From Candidatus Chryseobacterium colombiense (GTDB lineage Bacteria > Bacteroidota > Bacteroidia > Flavobacteriales > Weeksellaceae): a DNA stretch of 64,000 bases. Both the position numbers and the translations under genes were made by a program. The notes beneath the pieces are model-generated. The model worked only from the letters and a program-made list of their open reading frames with translations. It did not search any database and had not been told where the DNA came from. Positions 16,623 to 26,031 of this stretch are shown here, piece by piece (the stretch's first letter is position 1; every line of letters starts with the position of its first letter). The stretch lies in the NCBI GenBank assembly GCA_029203185.1, contig CP119310.1:3478001-3542000 (forward strand), written 5' to 3'.

Positions 16623-17925
16623 AGGGTAGATTTATTTTAAAGAGGGTTCCTTCTTTGGGTTGAGAAATAACTTCAATTTTTCCTTTATACTGATCAATGA
16701 TTTTTTTTACAAAATACAGCCCCAATCCCAATCCTTTCGTATTATGAATGTTGTTGGCCTGGATTCTGTAGAACTTTTCGAAGATATTTTTCTGTTCTTT
16801 CTTTTCTATTCCTTCTCCGTTATCGGCAATCTCTATCGTAAGATTTTCATGAAGATCCGTAATATTGACCTTTACTAAAGACGCACCGTATTTTACGCTG
16901 TTTTCACAAAGATTTTTAATGATGGTTTCCAAAAGGCTCTTATCAAACGGAAGTTCTTTGGCAACGTTGATTTCAGAAGCAAAGGTAATCTCAGGATAAG
17001 TAAAGGCTAAATCCTGAATAAAAAAAGCCCAGTCTTCAGGTTGAATGAAAAGGATTTCTCCGTTTTCATCTTTGTGGAGCTGTTTCATAAGACTTTCGAG
17101 ACGGCTGATCTGTCGGTCGATAAGGGGAAGAGTCTCAGGATTCCAGTCTTTTTTCAAAGCTTTTGCTGCAATTTTCAACGTGGCGATAGGTGTTTTAAAT
17201 TCATGCGAAATATTGTCGACCACAGCATGAAGAACTGCAACCTGTTTTTGTTGTTTGATTAAATTCTTGACTGTAAAAATAAAGAGGACTAAAACACTTG
17301 CAAGCAGTAAAAAACAGCATACAAACAGAAGGATAAGCTCTTTAAATACGACGGTTTTAATATTTAAAATTTCAAATTCAGTGATGCTTTCCACAAGAAA
17401 AGAATCTCTTTTTTTGAATTTACCATCTGTAGTAGAGGTAGACGAACTCTCCCATTTTCCCGAGCTTGTAATTCCTGTTTTTTTTAATTTATTCTTTGTT
17501 TCATACAAAACAACAGGCTTGTCAAGGAGAGGAGTCTTTTCAGGCAGAGAAAGAATGGAAGTATATTGAATTTTGGCAGCAATTTTATAGCCTTCTTTTT
17601 TAAAATGATTATCTATATATCTACTGATTGATGCTTCTGTATTTTGTCTGTTTTGTTCAAAATATCTCAGAAATTCTTCCTTACTGATTTTTTTGTCGCG
17701 GTATTTAATAAAAATCCTTTGCAGATCATCTTCAATAGAATCATTTTTTGCTTTACTGATTTCTTCCAGTTTATCGGTATAATTCGTTAAACCTTGATGA
17801 ATAGTTCTGTAGATATCCCTCTCTTTTACCAGATAGGTTTTGTACATGAAATAGACCTGAATCCCCAATAGAAGGAGAAAAAGGAGGGCAAAGAGCGAAA
17901 TAAGATATTTACTTTTAGAGATCAT
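16612..17925 (-). CDS. membrane sensor histidine kinase
   Basis: A 437-aa kinase with transmembrane helices at about 8-28 and 197-219 and a roughly 165-residue periplasmic domain that is rich in charged residues and has a Ser/Thr-rich stretch near 155-166. His241 in ISHEFKTPIATLK is the phospho-acceptor. The N box is IIKNLCENSVKYG and the G boxes are DNGEGIE and GLGLGLYFVKKII. It is cognate with the overlapping regulator gene and divergent from the OMP_b-brl_3 receptor, its likely target. Signal unknown; the periplasmic domain may watch the envelope. Confidence 0.92.
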   Translation of the reverse strand: MISKSKYLISLFALLFLLLLGIQVYFMYKTYLVKERDIYRTIHQGLTNYTDKLEEISKAKNDSIEDDLQRIFIKYRDKKISKEEFLRYFEQNRQNTEASISRYIDNHFKKEGYKIAAKIQYTSILSLPEKTPLLDKPVVLYETKNKLKKTGITSSGKWESSSTSTTDGKFKKRDSFLVESITEFEILNIKTVVFKELILLFVCCFLLLASVLVLFIFTVKNLIKQQKQVAVLHAVVDNISHEFKTPIATLKIAAKALKKDWNPETLPLIDRQISRLESLMKQLHKDENGEILFIQPEDWAFFIQDLAFTYPEITFASEINVAKELPFDKSLLETIIKNLCENSVKYGASLVKVNITDLHENLTIEIADNGEGIEKKEQKNIFEKFYRIQANNIHNTKGLGLGLYFVKKIIDQYKGKIEVISQPKEGTLFKINLPYEN

Positions 17926-17963
17926 CCAAACAAAGATAAAAATTTAGTCTTTCCCTAATGGAC

Positions 17964-17991
17964 ATTAACACGCCATTAACCTTCTGTTAAC
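17964..17991. promoter_or_regulatory. three TTAAC boxes phased at 11 bases (candidate response-regulator site)
   Basis: ATTAAC at 17964, ATTAAC at 17975 and GTTAAC at 17986 are spaced exactly 11 bases apart in the divergent gap between the kinase and the outer-membrane receptor. One-turn phased direct repeats are the usual binding pattern of OmpR/PhoB-type regulators. A similar pair lies before the target of the paralogous system. Confidence 0.6.
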
Positions 17992-18053
17992 CGAAATTGT
18001 TGAAGACAATATGGAATTTTGCTGCATAATAATTCCGAAAAAAAAATTAGAAT

Positions 18054-20423
18054 ATGTATAAATTAATTGTATTGCTGTGTTTCCCGGTTGTACTGTTTTC
18101 ACAGAAACAAAGAATTGAAGGAACCGTTTCAAATGGTGAACAGAAAAAGCTTTCCTCCGTAACGGTTGAAGTATATGATTCTCAAAATATATTGGTAAAA
18201 AAGCTGAATACCGATAATAATGGCATTTTTATATTGGAAGATATTGCTGTAAATCCAATAAAAATAACAGTTAAAAATCCTGAATACGAATATTTCGAAA
18301 AGAGTTTTGATACAGAAAAACAACAAATTATTGATATTGTTTTAAAAAGCAATCATAAAGATATTGAAGAAGTTACGGTAACGAAAAAGAAACCTGTCGT
18401 AAAGAGAAAGGTCGACAGATTGGAATTCAATGTGGAAAATAGTAATATTTCCTCTCTCAGTGCCTGGGAAATCCTGAAAAAAACGCCGAATGTAGTCGTA
18501 AATAATGATGTTTTGACTGTTAAAGGAAGCACCGGAATTTTAGTTACAATCAATGATAAAAAAATAATGCTGACCGGTGACGAATTGAAAAATCTGCTTG
18601 AAAATACTCAGGGAGATGAAGTGAAATCTGTTGAAGTCATCACCAATCCGCCTGCAAAATATGAAGCACAGGGAAGTGCAGTTCTGAATATTGTAATGAA
18701 GAAAAATAAAATAGAAGGCTATCGTGGCGTAATTTCTTCAAAATATGTTCAGACTCAATATGCAAAAGGAAATGTCGGGATTTCCCAGTTTTATAAGAAA
18801 GATAAACTTTCTGTGATGGGAAGTTATTACAGAGGAGCAGGAACGTATATCAGGGAAGGGACAGATTACGTGAATTATCAGGAAGACCAGACGAGATGGA
18901 TCAGTACTATGAACAGAAAGGATAAAAATAACAATCAGAATACGGTCAATTTTAATATTGAATATGAAGCAGACAGTTTGACGAATGTGAGTCTCAATTA
19001 TTCAGGATATTTCAGCCCGAAATCTTTCGGAACGTATTATGTTCCTACTCTGATTTATAATAATCAGGATATAGCGGAATCCAATTATCTCACCATTAAT
19101 GATCATCATTCCCGAAGCATTAACAATTCATTAAGCTTTCAGGTCGACAGAAAATTAAACAAAAACAGCAGTCTTAGCTGGATTAATTATTTTACCGGAA
19201 ATAATTCCCGGAAATATCAGAATGTACTTACTTATCTTGATTTTGTTAATCAGACACCGGAAGAAAGAAATTTTTTGACGAATAATAAAAGTAATATTCA
19301 GCTTTATTCCACGCAGTTTGATTATCAGTGGAAAAAGGATAAATTGGAGTTGGAATCTGGAGTAAAGTACAGTTTTGTAAAAACAAACAGCCAATTGGAT
19401 TTTTCAGATAATGAAAATGGGCAGTTTGAATACAGGCCGGAAAAAAGCAATATTTTTGATTATAAAGAACAAAATTTCGCGCTTTATTCCTCTCTTGCTT
19501 ATAATCTTGATAAATGGAGCTTCAAAGGCGGGCTTCGTGCGGAAATGACAGACCTGGAAGGTATTGTATCTGAACCTCATGAAATCAATAAAAATAATTA
19601 CTGGAGTCTGTTTCCGACAGCTTATGTACAGTATACGACTGAAAATAAACAGGAATTCGGCTTTTCATATGGAAAAAGAATCAGCAGACCTTCCTATTCT
19701 TGGCTGAATCCTGCTAAATCTTATTATAACCTGTTTTCTTATTTTCAGGGAGATCCTAAACTGAAAGCGACTATTGTGCATAATCTGAACCTTACCTATT
19801 CATGGAAAGAATGGAATGTAGATCTCTATTACAGAAAAGAACTCTATCCATCGATGGAAATTTCTTTTCAGGAGCCAAGTTCCAATAATCTGATTTATTA
19901 CTATACCAATATTGAAAAAGGTCAGGCTTATGGATTAAGTGTATATAAAAACTTCCAGATCAAACCTTGGTGGAGTCTGGTTCTTTCAGAGAATCTGGAG
20001 CATAATGAGAATTACTTCAAAGGAGTAGATGAGATTCTTTATAAGAACAAAGTATGGAACTGGGTTTCCAATATTTCCACCTCTTTTACGCTGGATAAAA
20101 ACAGTGACTGGAAAATGGAAGTTGGGCATAATTACTATTCTCCGGGAATACAGGGAACATTCAGGATTTCTGGATCCTGGTCTGCCTATTTTGTGATGAA
20201 CAGAAAATTCTTCAATAAAAAATTGGAGGCAAGCTTCATATTTAATGATATTTTCAGGACGATGAAACAGAAAGTAAGTACAAAATATGCCAATCAGGAT
20301 AATTATTTTTTAGATTATCAGGATACGCAGGGCTTTACACTTTCTTTGAAATTCAATTTCGGAAATCAGTCTGTGAAAAATGTGAAGACCATTAAGAAAA
20401 CTGATGAACAGGATCGGTTATAA
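18054..20423 (+). CDS. outer-membrane beta-barrel receptor (OMP_b-brl_3, TonB-dependent-like)
   Basis: A 789-aa outer-membrane protein. A signal peptide (to about residue 17) is followed by a carboxypeptidase-regulatory-like beta-sandwich (about 20-95, IEGTVSNGEQKKLSSVTVEV), then a plug-like domain (about 110-220) with VITNPPAKYEAQGSAVLNIVMKK. A long aromatic-rich barrel runs to the C-terminus. This is the layout of the OMP_b-brl_3 branch of TonB-dependent receptors. It is divergent from a two-component system and preceded by its candidate boxes. The ligand is unknown: metal, peptide or cell-envelope stress roles are all possible. Confidence 0.85.
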   Translation: MYKLIVLLCFPVVLFSQKQRIEGTVSNGEQKKLSSVTVEVYDSQNILVKKLNTDNNGIFILEDIAVNPIKITVKNPEYEYFEKSFDTEKQQIIDIVLKSNHKDIEEVTVTKKKPVVKRKVDRLEFNVENSNISSLSAWEILKKTPNVVVNNDVLTVKGSTGILVTINDKKIMLTGDELKNLLENTQGDEVKSVEVITNPPAKYEAQGSAVLNIVMKKNKIEGYRGVISSKYVQTQYAKGNVGISQFYKKDKLSVMGSYYRGAGTYIREGTDYVNYQEDQTRWISTMNRKDKNNNQNTVNFNIEYEADSLTNVSLNYSGYFSPKSFGTYYVPTLIYNNQDIAESNYLTINDHHSRSINNSLSFQVDRKLNKNSSLSWINYFTGNNSRKYQNVLTYLDFVNQTPEERNFLTNNKSNIQLYSTQFDYQWKKDKLELESGVKYSFVKTNSQLDFSDNENGQFEYRPEKSNIFDYKEQNFALYSSLAYNLDKWSFKGGLRAEMTDLEGIVSEPHEINKNNYWSLFPTAYVQYTTENKQEFGFSYGKRISRPSYSWLNPAKSYYNLFSYFQGDPKLKATIVHNLNLTYSWKEWNVDLYYRKELYPSMEISFQEPSSNNLIYYYTNIEKGQAYGLSVYKNFQIKPWWSLVLSENLEHNENYFKGVDEILYKNKVWNWVSNISTSFTLDKNSDWKMEVGHNYYSPGIQGTFRISGSWSAYFVMNRKFFNKKLEASFIFNDIFRTMKQKVSTKYANQDNYFLDYQDTQGFTLSLKFNFGNQSVKNVKTIKKTDEQDRL

Positions 20424-20486
20424 AATTATTTTTCGTTAAATATTCTCCATGCCTGAATGAATATGTTTTCTCTGCCACATTTTCCT

Positions 20487-20494
20487 TAATTTTG
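20487..20494 (+). promoter_or_regulatory. candidate -7 box for the second M1 peptidase gene
   Basis: TAATTTTG is a perfect TAnnTTTG match 23 bases before the ATG. No convincing -33 TTG was found. Confidence 0.4.
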
Positions 20495-20516
20495 GCATAA
20501 ATAATAAATTGGAGAT

Positions 20517-22382
20517 ATGAAACAGTTTCTTTCGGGGCTATTAATGATCGTTACCTTGCAGCAGCTGTCTGCTCAGGAACTTTATATGCCGAGAAACATC
20601 AAAAAGGCGTATGAGAACGGAACCAGAAATATGTCGGGAGCACCAGGAAAAAACTATTGGCAGAATAAAGGGATTTATAATGTTGAGGTAAAAGTAGATG
20701 GCGCAACGAAAATTGTTTCCGGAAAAGAAACCATTGTTTACAGCAATAACAGTCCGAATGATCTTAATGAATTGGCAATAAGATTTGTAAATAACTTACA
20801 CAAACCCCAGTCGCCGAGATCAGGATTCGTTTCCAAAGACTTTCTATCATCAGGTTTGAAAATCAAATCATTTATTATAAATGGCCAAAACTATGATATT
20901 AACAGCGATGATTGGGGAACAGTAGAAAAAGTGAAACTGAATTCTGTTTTAAAGTCGAAGTCAAAAGCAGAGATAAAAATAGAGTGGGAGTACCCTCTCT
21001 CTGTTCAGAGTGGAAGAGAAGGACAGATTGATCCTGAAACATTTTATGTAGCCTATTCTTTCCCTAGAGTTTCCGTATATGACGATTACAATGGATGGGA
21101 TATGCTTCCGCATTCGGACAGACAGGAATTTTATAACGACTTTAATGACTATTCTTTTGCGATTACGGCTCCCAAGAATTATGTAGTATGGGCAACAGGA
21201 GATTTCCTGAATCCTGAAGCTGTTCTTCAGCCGGAATACCTTAAAAAATATAAAGCTTCTTTAAAAAGCGATAAGGTAGTAAATATTGCGGGTGAACAGG
21301 AAATGAAGGCTGGAAAAGTAACCAAACAGAATAAGTGGAATGTATGGAAATTTAAAGCCAATCATATCACAGACTTTTGTTTTGCCTTGAGTAAACACTA
21401 TAACTGGGATGCAGCAAGTGTGCAGCTGAAAACAAAACGAGTGAGCGTTCAGGCAGGATATAAAAGCGGAGCTAAAGATTTTGAGCATTATGTAGACTGG
21501 ATGAGATATAATCTGGATTGGTTCTCAAAAAACTGGCCGGGTGTGGAATATCCTTATAATGCAATGACCGCTATTCAGGGATATGCAGACATGGAATATC
21601 CTATGATGATTAATGATACAAGTATTCCCGATGATCTTCAGGATGCGAGATTAACAGCAGATCATGAAATTGCACATACCTATTTCCCTTTTTACATGGG
21701 AATCAATGAAACGCGTTATGCCTATATGGATGAAGGTTGGGCAACCACTTTGGAATATCTGATCGGGATTGACGAAAACGGCGAAGCTGCAGCACAGGAA
21801 TTTTACAAAAATTTCCGTGTAAAAAGATGGATCAATGACCCTTCCTCGGAAGAAGATCAGCCTATTATTACGATGAGTACACAGGTAAGCGGAGCTGGTT
21901 ACGGAAACAATTCTTATGTAAAAGCTTCCTTGTCTTATCTGGCTTTGAAAGATTATTTGGGAGATGATTTATTTAAAAAAGCACTTCATCATTATATGGA
22001 CAACTGGAATGGAAAACATCCGATTCCATGGGATTATTTTAACTCGATGAATACAGGTTCCGGTAAAAATCTGAACTGGTTTTTTAATAACTGGTTCTAT
22101 ACCAACAATTATATAGATTTAAAAGTGGGAACTACAGCACAGCAAAATAATCTGCTTTCTGTGAGTGTAGATAATGTGGGCGGTTTTGCCATACCTTTTG
22201 ATGCTAAAATTAATTATGAAGATGGAGCGTCAGAAAGCCTTCACTTTTCTCCTTCTGTTTGGGAAAAAGATCAGAAAAAGACGGTTCTTACGATTCCTAT
22301 AAAGAAAAAAGTAAAATCGATACACTTAGACGGAGGTCTTTTTATGGATTATACACCAGAAAACAATTCAAAGAATTTATAA
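20517..22382 (+). CDS. secreted M1-family metallopeptidase (second)
   Basis: A 621-aa M1 enzyme with a signal peptide ending near QQLSAQ. Zinc motif H383-E-I-A-H387 with Glu406 in YMDEGW, 18 residues later. YADMEYP stands in place of the GAMEN loop. It shares the N-terminal AYENGTRNMSGAPGKNYWQN-like segment with the protein at 12962 (SGQPGHAYWQN), so the two are paralogues from an old duplication and not a recent tandem copy. Probably a periplasmic or surface peptide-degrading enzyme. It stands 93 bases after the receptor gene with its own -7 box. Confidence 0.9.
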   Translation: MKQFLSGLLMIVTLQQLSAQELYMPRNIKKAYENGTRNMSGAPGKNYWQNKGIYNVEVKVDGATKIVSGKETIVYSNNSPNDLNELAIRFVNNLHKPQSPRSGFVSKDFLSSGLKIKSFIINGQNYDINSDDWGTVEKVKLNSVLKSKSKAEIKIEWEYPLSVQSGREGQIDPETFYVAYSFPRVSVYDDYNGWDMLPHSDRQEFYNDFNDYSFAITAPKNYVVWATGDFLNPEAVLQPEYLKKYKASLKSDKVVNIAGEQEMKAGKVTKQNKWNVWKFKANHITDFCFALSKHYNWDAASVQLKTKRVSVQAGYKSGAKDFEHYVDWMRYNLDWFSKNWPGVEYPYNAMTAIQGYADMEYPMMINDTSIPDDLQDARLTADHEIAHTYFPFYMGINETRYAYMDEGWATTLEYLIGIDENGEAAAQEFYKNFRVKRWINDPSSEEDQPIITMSTQVSGAGYGNNSYVKASLSYLALKDYLGDDLFKKALHHYMDNWNGKHPIPWDYFNSMNTGSGKNLNWFFNNWFYTNNYIDLKVGTTAQQNNLLSVSVDNVGGFAIPFDAKINYEDGASESLHFSPSVWEKDQKKTVLTIPIKKKVKSIHLDGGLFMDYTPENNSKNL

Positions 22383-22383
22383 A

Positions 22384-22463
22384 AAAATCCTGAGGATTTT
22401 TAGTTTAAAGTCTTCATAAAAAAGTAAATAAAAAGCCTTTCTCTTATTTTGGAGAAAGGCTTT
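22384..22463. terminator. double terminator between converging genes
   Basis: A small hairpin AAAATCC-TGA-GGATTTT (22384-22400) is followed by a strong one, AAAGCCTTTCTC and its complement around an 8-base loop (22432-22463). T or A runs flank the second on both sides, so it can serve both strands. Confidence 0.8.
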
Positions 22464-22502
22464 CTTGAGTTAAATATATAATTGAATGTGTTTGTGTATA
22501 CA

Positions 22503-23147
22503 TTAAGATTCTGCAAAACCATTTTTGATAGCATAGATAGCGAGTCCTACTCTGGTTTTCAGATCCAGCTTTTCGCAGAGCTGGTCGCGGTAACTTTCTA
22601 CTGTTCTCGGACTGCAGCACATTTTTTCGGCGATTTCTTTGTAACTGAGTTCAGTTACGGTATATTTTAAAAATTCTTTTTCTCTATCGGAGATCTTTAT
22701 ATTCGCATCAGAATCATGATGACTATTGAGATTAGAAAGAATGATTTTTGAAGCCCATTCCGGATAAAAATAGCCGTCCTTATTAAGTCTTGTCAAAGCT
22801 TCTTCAAGATCTTTTGGATGAGTGTTTTTTAGTAAATAGCCTTTTGCACCATTTTTCACCATTTTTATCACACTCTTATCATCGCCCTGCATACTGAGAG
22901 CCATTACTTTGATGCCGGGATGATTTTCCTGAAGCCACAATACCGTTTCAAAACCATCCATAATCGGCATACTGATATCTAAAAGAATGATGTCGGGAAT
23001 AGGATTTTTTTCTTCAAACTTTTGAATAAGATCTTTTCCGTTTTCTGCTACATAAATAACTTTAAAATCGTTGAAATTATCAATAATTCCTTCCAAAGCT
23101 TTTGCAATAAGCACGTGGTCATCTACAATTACTATTGTCTTTTTCAT
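22503..23147 (-). CDS. NarL/FixJ-family response regulator
   Basis: A 214-aa regulator. The receiver has Asp9-Asp10, phospho-acceptor Asp57 in ILLDISMPIMDGF and Lys in YLLKNTHPKDL. The C-terminal LuxR-type helix-turn-helix is SDREKEFLKYTVTELSYKEIAEKM and SPRTVESYRDQLCEKL. It overlaps the kinase gene by 4 bases and is the last gene of the five-gene minus-strand operon. Its targets are unknown. Confidence 0.93.
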   Translation of the reverse strand: MKKTIVIVDDHVLIAKALEGIIDNFNDFKVIYVAENGKDLIQKFEEKNPIPDIILLDISMPIMDGFETVLWLQENHPGIKVMALSMQGDDKSVIKMVKNGAKGYLLKNTHPKDLEEALTRLNKDGYFYPEWASKIILSNLNSHHDSDANIKISDREKEFLKYTVTELSYKEIAEKMCCSPRTVESYRDQLCEKLDLKTRVGLAIYAIKNGFAES

Positions 23148-23929
23148 GAGTGTCTTTTTAAAGTTATTTTAACCTGTGTTCCCTTGTTTTTTTCACTTTC
23201 TATAATGAAATCAGCATTAATGATTTTAGCCCTATTTTTCATATTGGTGAGACCAATACCTTTGCTAAGAGTTTTTGAATGATCAAAGCCTATTCCGTCA
23301 TCCTTAATTTCCAGCTCCCAAAGGAAATCTTCAGAGGTATTTAACTGAATATAAATATTCTTACATTGAGCATGTTTGATACTGTTCTGAATAAATTCCT
23401 GAGTAATTCTGAGCAGTACATTTTTATGGACGAAGCTTAGATCCAGCTGGTCAAAATTATGCTCAAAAGTGATGTGACATTTTTTAAATGAGTTGGTATT
23501 ATCTACTTCTTCCTGTATCAAAGTTACAATTTCCTTCTGATTGATGTTGTCATCCGTCAGTGTTTTTGACAGACTCCGAAGATCCTGAAGAGACTGGTTG
23601 ATGATTTGTGAAACCTGCTCAATCCTTTCATTAGCTTCCGGAACTTTATTCTCATACAACATTTGCTGTGTGTAAAGGCTTACCAAGGTAAGCTTTTGTC
23701 CAATATTGTCATGCAGCTCTCTTCCGATTTGCTGCATGGTTGCCTGTTGAATTTCCAGCTGGGTAGCAAGAAGTTCTTTCTGATGAATTTCGTTATTGAT
23801 TTCAATCTCATTTAAATACTCTTTTTTCCGCTGCTTATATTTTCTGATATATATCATAACTGCTACTATAAAGAATACAAAAAAGAGATTAAATAAAATA
23901 ATCGTTAAGAATAATTCTGTTTTCCCCAT
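23144..23929 (-). CDS. HisKA_3 histidine kinase lacking a sensor domain
   Basis: A 261-aa kinase of the NarX/DesK type. One N-terminal membrane helix (about 7-28) with essentially no extracellular loop is followed by a coiled coil (30-65), His73 in GRELHDNIGQKLT, and an HATPase domain with ITQEFIQNSIKHAQ, DDGIGFD and GIGLTNMKNRA. With no sensing domain of its own, it must receive the signal elsewhere. Its start lies inside the end of the seven-helix gene (25-base overlap), implying translational coupling and a possible complex with those proteins. Confidence 0.9.
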   Translation of the reverse strand: MGKTELFLTIILFNLFFVFFIVAVMIYIRKYKQRKKEYLNEIEINNEIHQKELLATQLEIQQATMQQIGRELHDNIGQKLTLVSLYTQQMLYENKVPEANERIEQVSQIINQSLQDLRSLSKTLTDDNINQKEIVTLIQEEVDNTNSFKKCHITFEHNFDQLDLSFVHKNVLLRITQEFIQNSIKHAQCKNIYIQLNTSEDFLWELEIKDDGIGFDHSKTLSKGIGLTNMKNRAKIINADFIIESEKNKGTQVKITLKRHS

Positions 23930-24552
23930 ATGAATGAACTTGCAAATAAAATATATGTAATAATACCCGACACCAGAAAGTAATTAAAATAAATATTCCA
24001 AATTTCCTCATATTTTACCAAAAATGACATAAAGGCCATAAAAGGGAGTGTTCCTATATAACACAAAGTAATTCCAAGGTTAATATAAAACATTTTATTT
24101 TTATTAAAATTAAGAATATCCTGTGAGGTAATTTGCTTATGAAACTCCATAATCACTAAAAGCATTAACATAAAACAGCCAAGTGTATAGTTGAATGCAA
24201 ATACTATTTTACCTCTAGAAAAGTATAATTCATTTGGAATGAATGAGAGTAAATATAAAATAGTTAATATCCAAAATAGTTTAGGCTTTCCTAAAGACTT
24301 TGCTGCGTATAACCAGTAAAAGAATATAAACTGTACCGGCATCATTAAATAATTAAAATACTGTGCTTTGGTAAAATGAGTAAAATCACCCCATTTGCCA
24401 TACGCTTCCCCCAGAAAAATAAATACCAAGTAAAACACAAAAAAAATCCAATATTGTTCTTTTAAACGGTTGTAATGAAAAAGAGCGATGAGTGCTGCGA
24501 GTCCTTCAGACCAAACCATGCTATTTTGAGCAAATTCCTGAAATTCCGTCAT
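23905..24552 (-). CDS. seven-helix membrane protein of unknown function (copy 2)
   Basis: A 215-aa protein with about seven hydrophobic helices and almost no soluble part, starting MTEFQEFAQNSMVWSEGLAALIAL. It is a tandem paralogue of 24600-25247: both are exactly 215 aa and share W-x-EGLAAL, GKWG, LNFNKN, MFYINLG and FASSFIWGK-NYS. I do not recognise a named family. The overlap with the kinase gene and the kinase's missing sensor domain make this a candidate sensor or signal partner, which is inference. Confidence 0.75.
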   Translation of the reverse strand: MTEFQEFAQNSMVWSEGLAALIALFHYNRLKEQYWIFFVFYLVFIFLGEAYGKWGDFTHFTKAQYFNYLMMPVQFIFFYWLYAAKSLGKPKLFWILTILYLLSFIPNELYFSRGKIVFAFNYTLGCFMLMLLVIMEFHKQITSQDILNFNKNKMFYINLGITLCYIGTLPFMAFMSFLVKYEEIWNIYFNYFLVSGIITYILFASSFIWGKQNYS

Positions 24553-24599
24553 ATTGGAGTTTAATAGTTAAAAAAGAGATAAAGTTTTCACTTGCTTTC

Positions 24600-25247
24600 T
24601 TAGGAGTAATTTTTTTTTCCCCATATAAATGAACTAGCGAATAACAAATACATAATAATTCCTGAAATCAAAAAGTAAGCAAAATAAACGTGATAGATAT
24701 CTCTATAATCTTTTATGTAGGCAAAAAATGTCCAAAATGGCATTGTTCCAATATAAAACAGAGTGACCCCTAGATTAATATAAAACATCGGGTTTTTATT
24801 GAAATTCAGAATATTTGATGAATTAATCTGTTTATAATATTCCATTACCACTAATCCCATAAGAATCAGACAACCAAAGGTGTAGCTGAATGACATAATT
24901 ATTTTCTTGGTAGATACTACTTCACCAAATACCAAAGAAAGTAAATATAATGCCGAAATTATATAGAATAATTTAGGTTTTGCAAAAGATTTTGCTGCAT
25001 AGATCCAAAAAAAGAAGATAAATTCAACAGGAATTACAAAATAATTGTAAAAATTCTGTTTGCTATAGTCAATGAAATATTCGCCCCATTTACCCATAAC
25101 TTCACAAAGAAACATTAATATCAAATAATATGAGAAATATTTCCAATATTGATTTTTAATTTTAGGATAATATAATATTGAAACTAAGGCCGCAAGACCT
25201 TCTACCCATATTAGAGAGTTTTGCAAAATCATTTCCAGTTCAGTCAT
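24600..25247 (-). CDS. seven-helix membrane protein of unknown function (copy 1)
   Basis: A 215-aa protein. Predicted helices lie at about 10-27, 35-54, 66-86, 93-110, 115-137, 153-178 and 187-210. It is a tandem paralogue of the next gene downstream, with conserved GKWGEYF, PVEFIFFFWIYAAKS, NFNKNPMFYINLGVT and FASSFIWGKKNYS. No catalytic or metal motif is evident. It lies 47 bases before copy 2 and 29 bases after the 181-aa gene. Function unknown; the operon partners suggest signal perception at the inner membrane. Confidence 0.75.
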   Translation of the reverse strand: MTELEMILQNSLIWVEGLAALVSILYYPKIKNQYWKYFSYYLILMFLCEVMGKWGEYFIDYSKQNFYNYFVIPVEFIFFFWIYAAKSFAKPKLFYIISALYLLSLVFGEVVSTKKIIMSFSYTFGCLILMGLVVMEYYKQINSSNILNFNKNPMFYINLGVTLFYIGTMPFWTFFAYIKDYRDIYHVYFAYFLISGIIMYLLFASSFIWGKKNYS

Positions 25248-25276
25248 TGAGTCTTATATTGTTTTTTAGTGTATTT

Positions 25277-25822
25277 TTAAAAAGTTTCTACTTTACTATT
25301 ATTTGGCGGATTTAATACTCCGTGATTCTGGCAAATAATATCGCCCTCTAATCTCGAATTTCTTACAGACGCCATAACCAGTAATTCGCCTTCTCCTGTT
25401 GTGCTTAGTGGGTTGAAATCATACGGTAGTTTATTTCCTTCTCCGTCATCAGCTATCATTGTCGGAACCATAACCAAAGTATGCCTTTCAGCATATTCTG
25501 GCCCAATTGAAGATTCTTTCATGATATCCCAATCTTCTTTTTTCGGATAAGCTGCGTAATAAAATCTGATGCCCAAATCCTGATCTGTTATATTGGGAGC
25601 ATTTTTTCGGGTTTCATTTTCAATATCAGAGATAAATTTCTTTAAGGTATCTAAATCAAAATGAATGGAATGTGCATCATCAATTCCCAATCTGTCTCTT
25701 ACAAATGCCAAATGATTGTTTCTGTAATTGTTGATCAAAGTCTGAATAAATTCGCAACTCATTGTGTTTGGTACAGAGTTCAACTCAGGTGTCTCAATGT
25801 TTAGGTTAGGTTTTGTTTTCAT
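25277..25822 (-). CDS. hypothetical soluble protein, first gene of the seven-helix/kinase operon
   Basis: A 181-aa protein that I cannot assign to a family. It has no signal peptide, lipobox or membrane helix. It starts MKTKPNLNIETPELNSVP and contains an acidic mid-region (LGIDDAHSIHFDLDTLKKFISDIENE), LGIRFYYAAYP and a C-terminal CQNHGVLNPP segment. Codon use is like its neighbours. Being first in the operon, 29 bases before the seven-helix genes, it may be a cytoplasmic partner or the operon's effector. That is inference from position only. Confidence 0.65.
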   Translation of the reverse strand: MKTKPNLNIETPELNSVPNTMSCEFIQTLINNYRNNHLAFVRDRLGIDDAHSIHFDLDTLKKFISDIENETRKNAPNITDQDLGIRFYYAAYPKKEDWDIMKESSIGPEYAERHTLVMVPTMIADDGEGNKLPYDFNPLSTTGEGELLVMASVRNSRLEGDIICQNHGVLNPPNNSKVETF

Positions 25823-25959
25823 AAAGCGAAGTTTATAAGTGGAATGTTAGTTGGTACTGCAAATTTCAAAAAAAATTACGTTAATACGACACGTTTTTTT
25901 CCTGATTATTTATGGGATTTTTACGGATTGTAAATTATAAAGAAAATTTATAAGGTTAA

Positions 25960-26001
25960 ATTAAAAAAATAAGTGCCGCAGACTTAAAATCTACGGCACT
26001 T
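25960..26001 (-). terminator. terminator after clpB
   Basis: On the minus strand AAGTGCCG and CGGCACTT (25971-26001) form a hairpin with extra AGA/TCT pairing, followed by TTATTTTTTT. It also separates clpB from the 181-aa gene operon. Confidence 0.85.
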
Positions 26002-26031
26002 ACTACAAAAATAATATATGAAAAAAACTAC

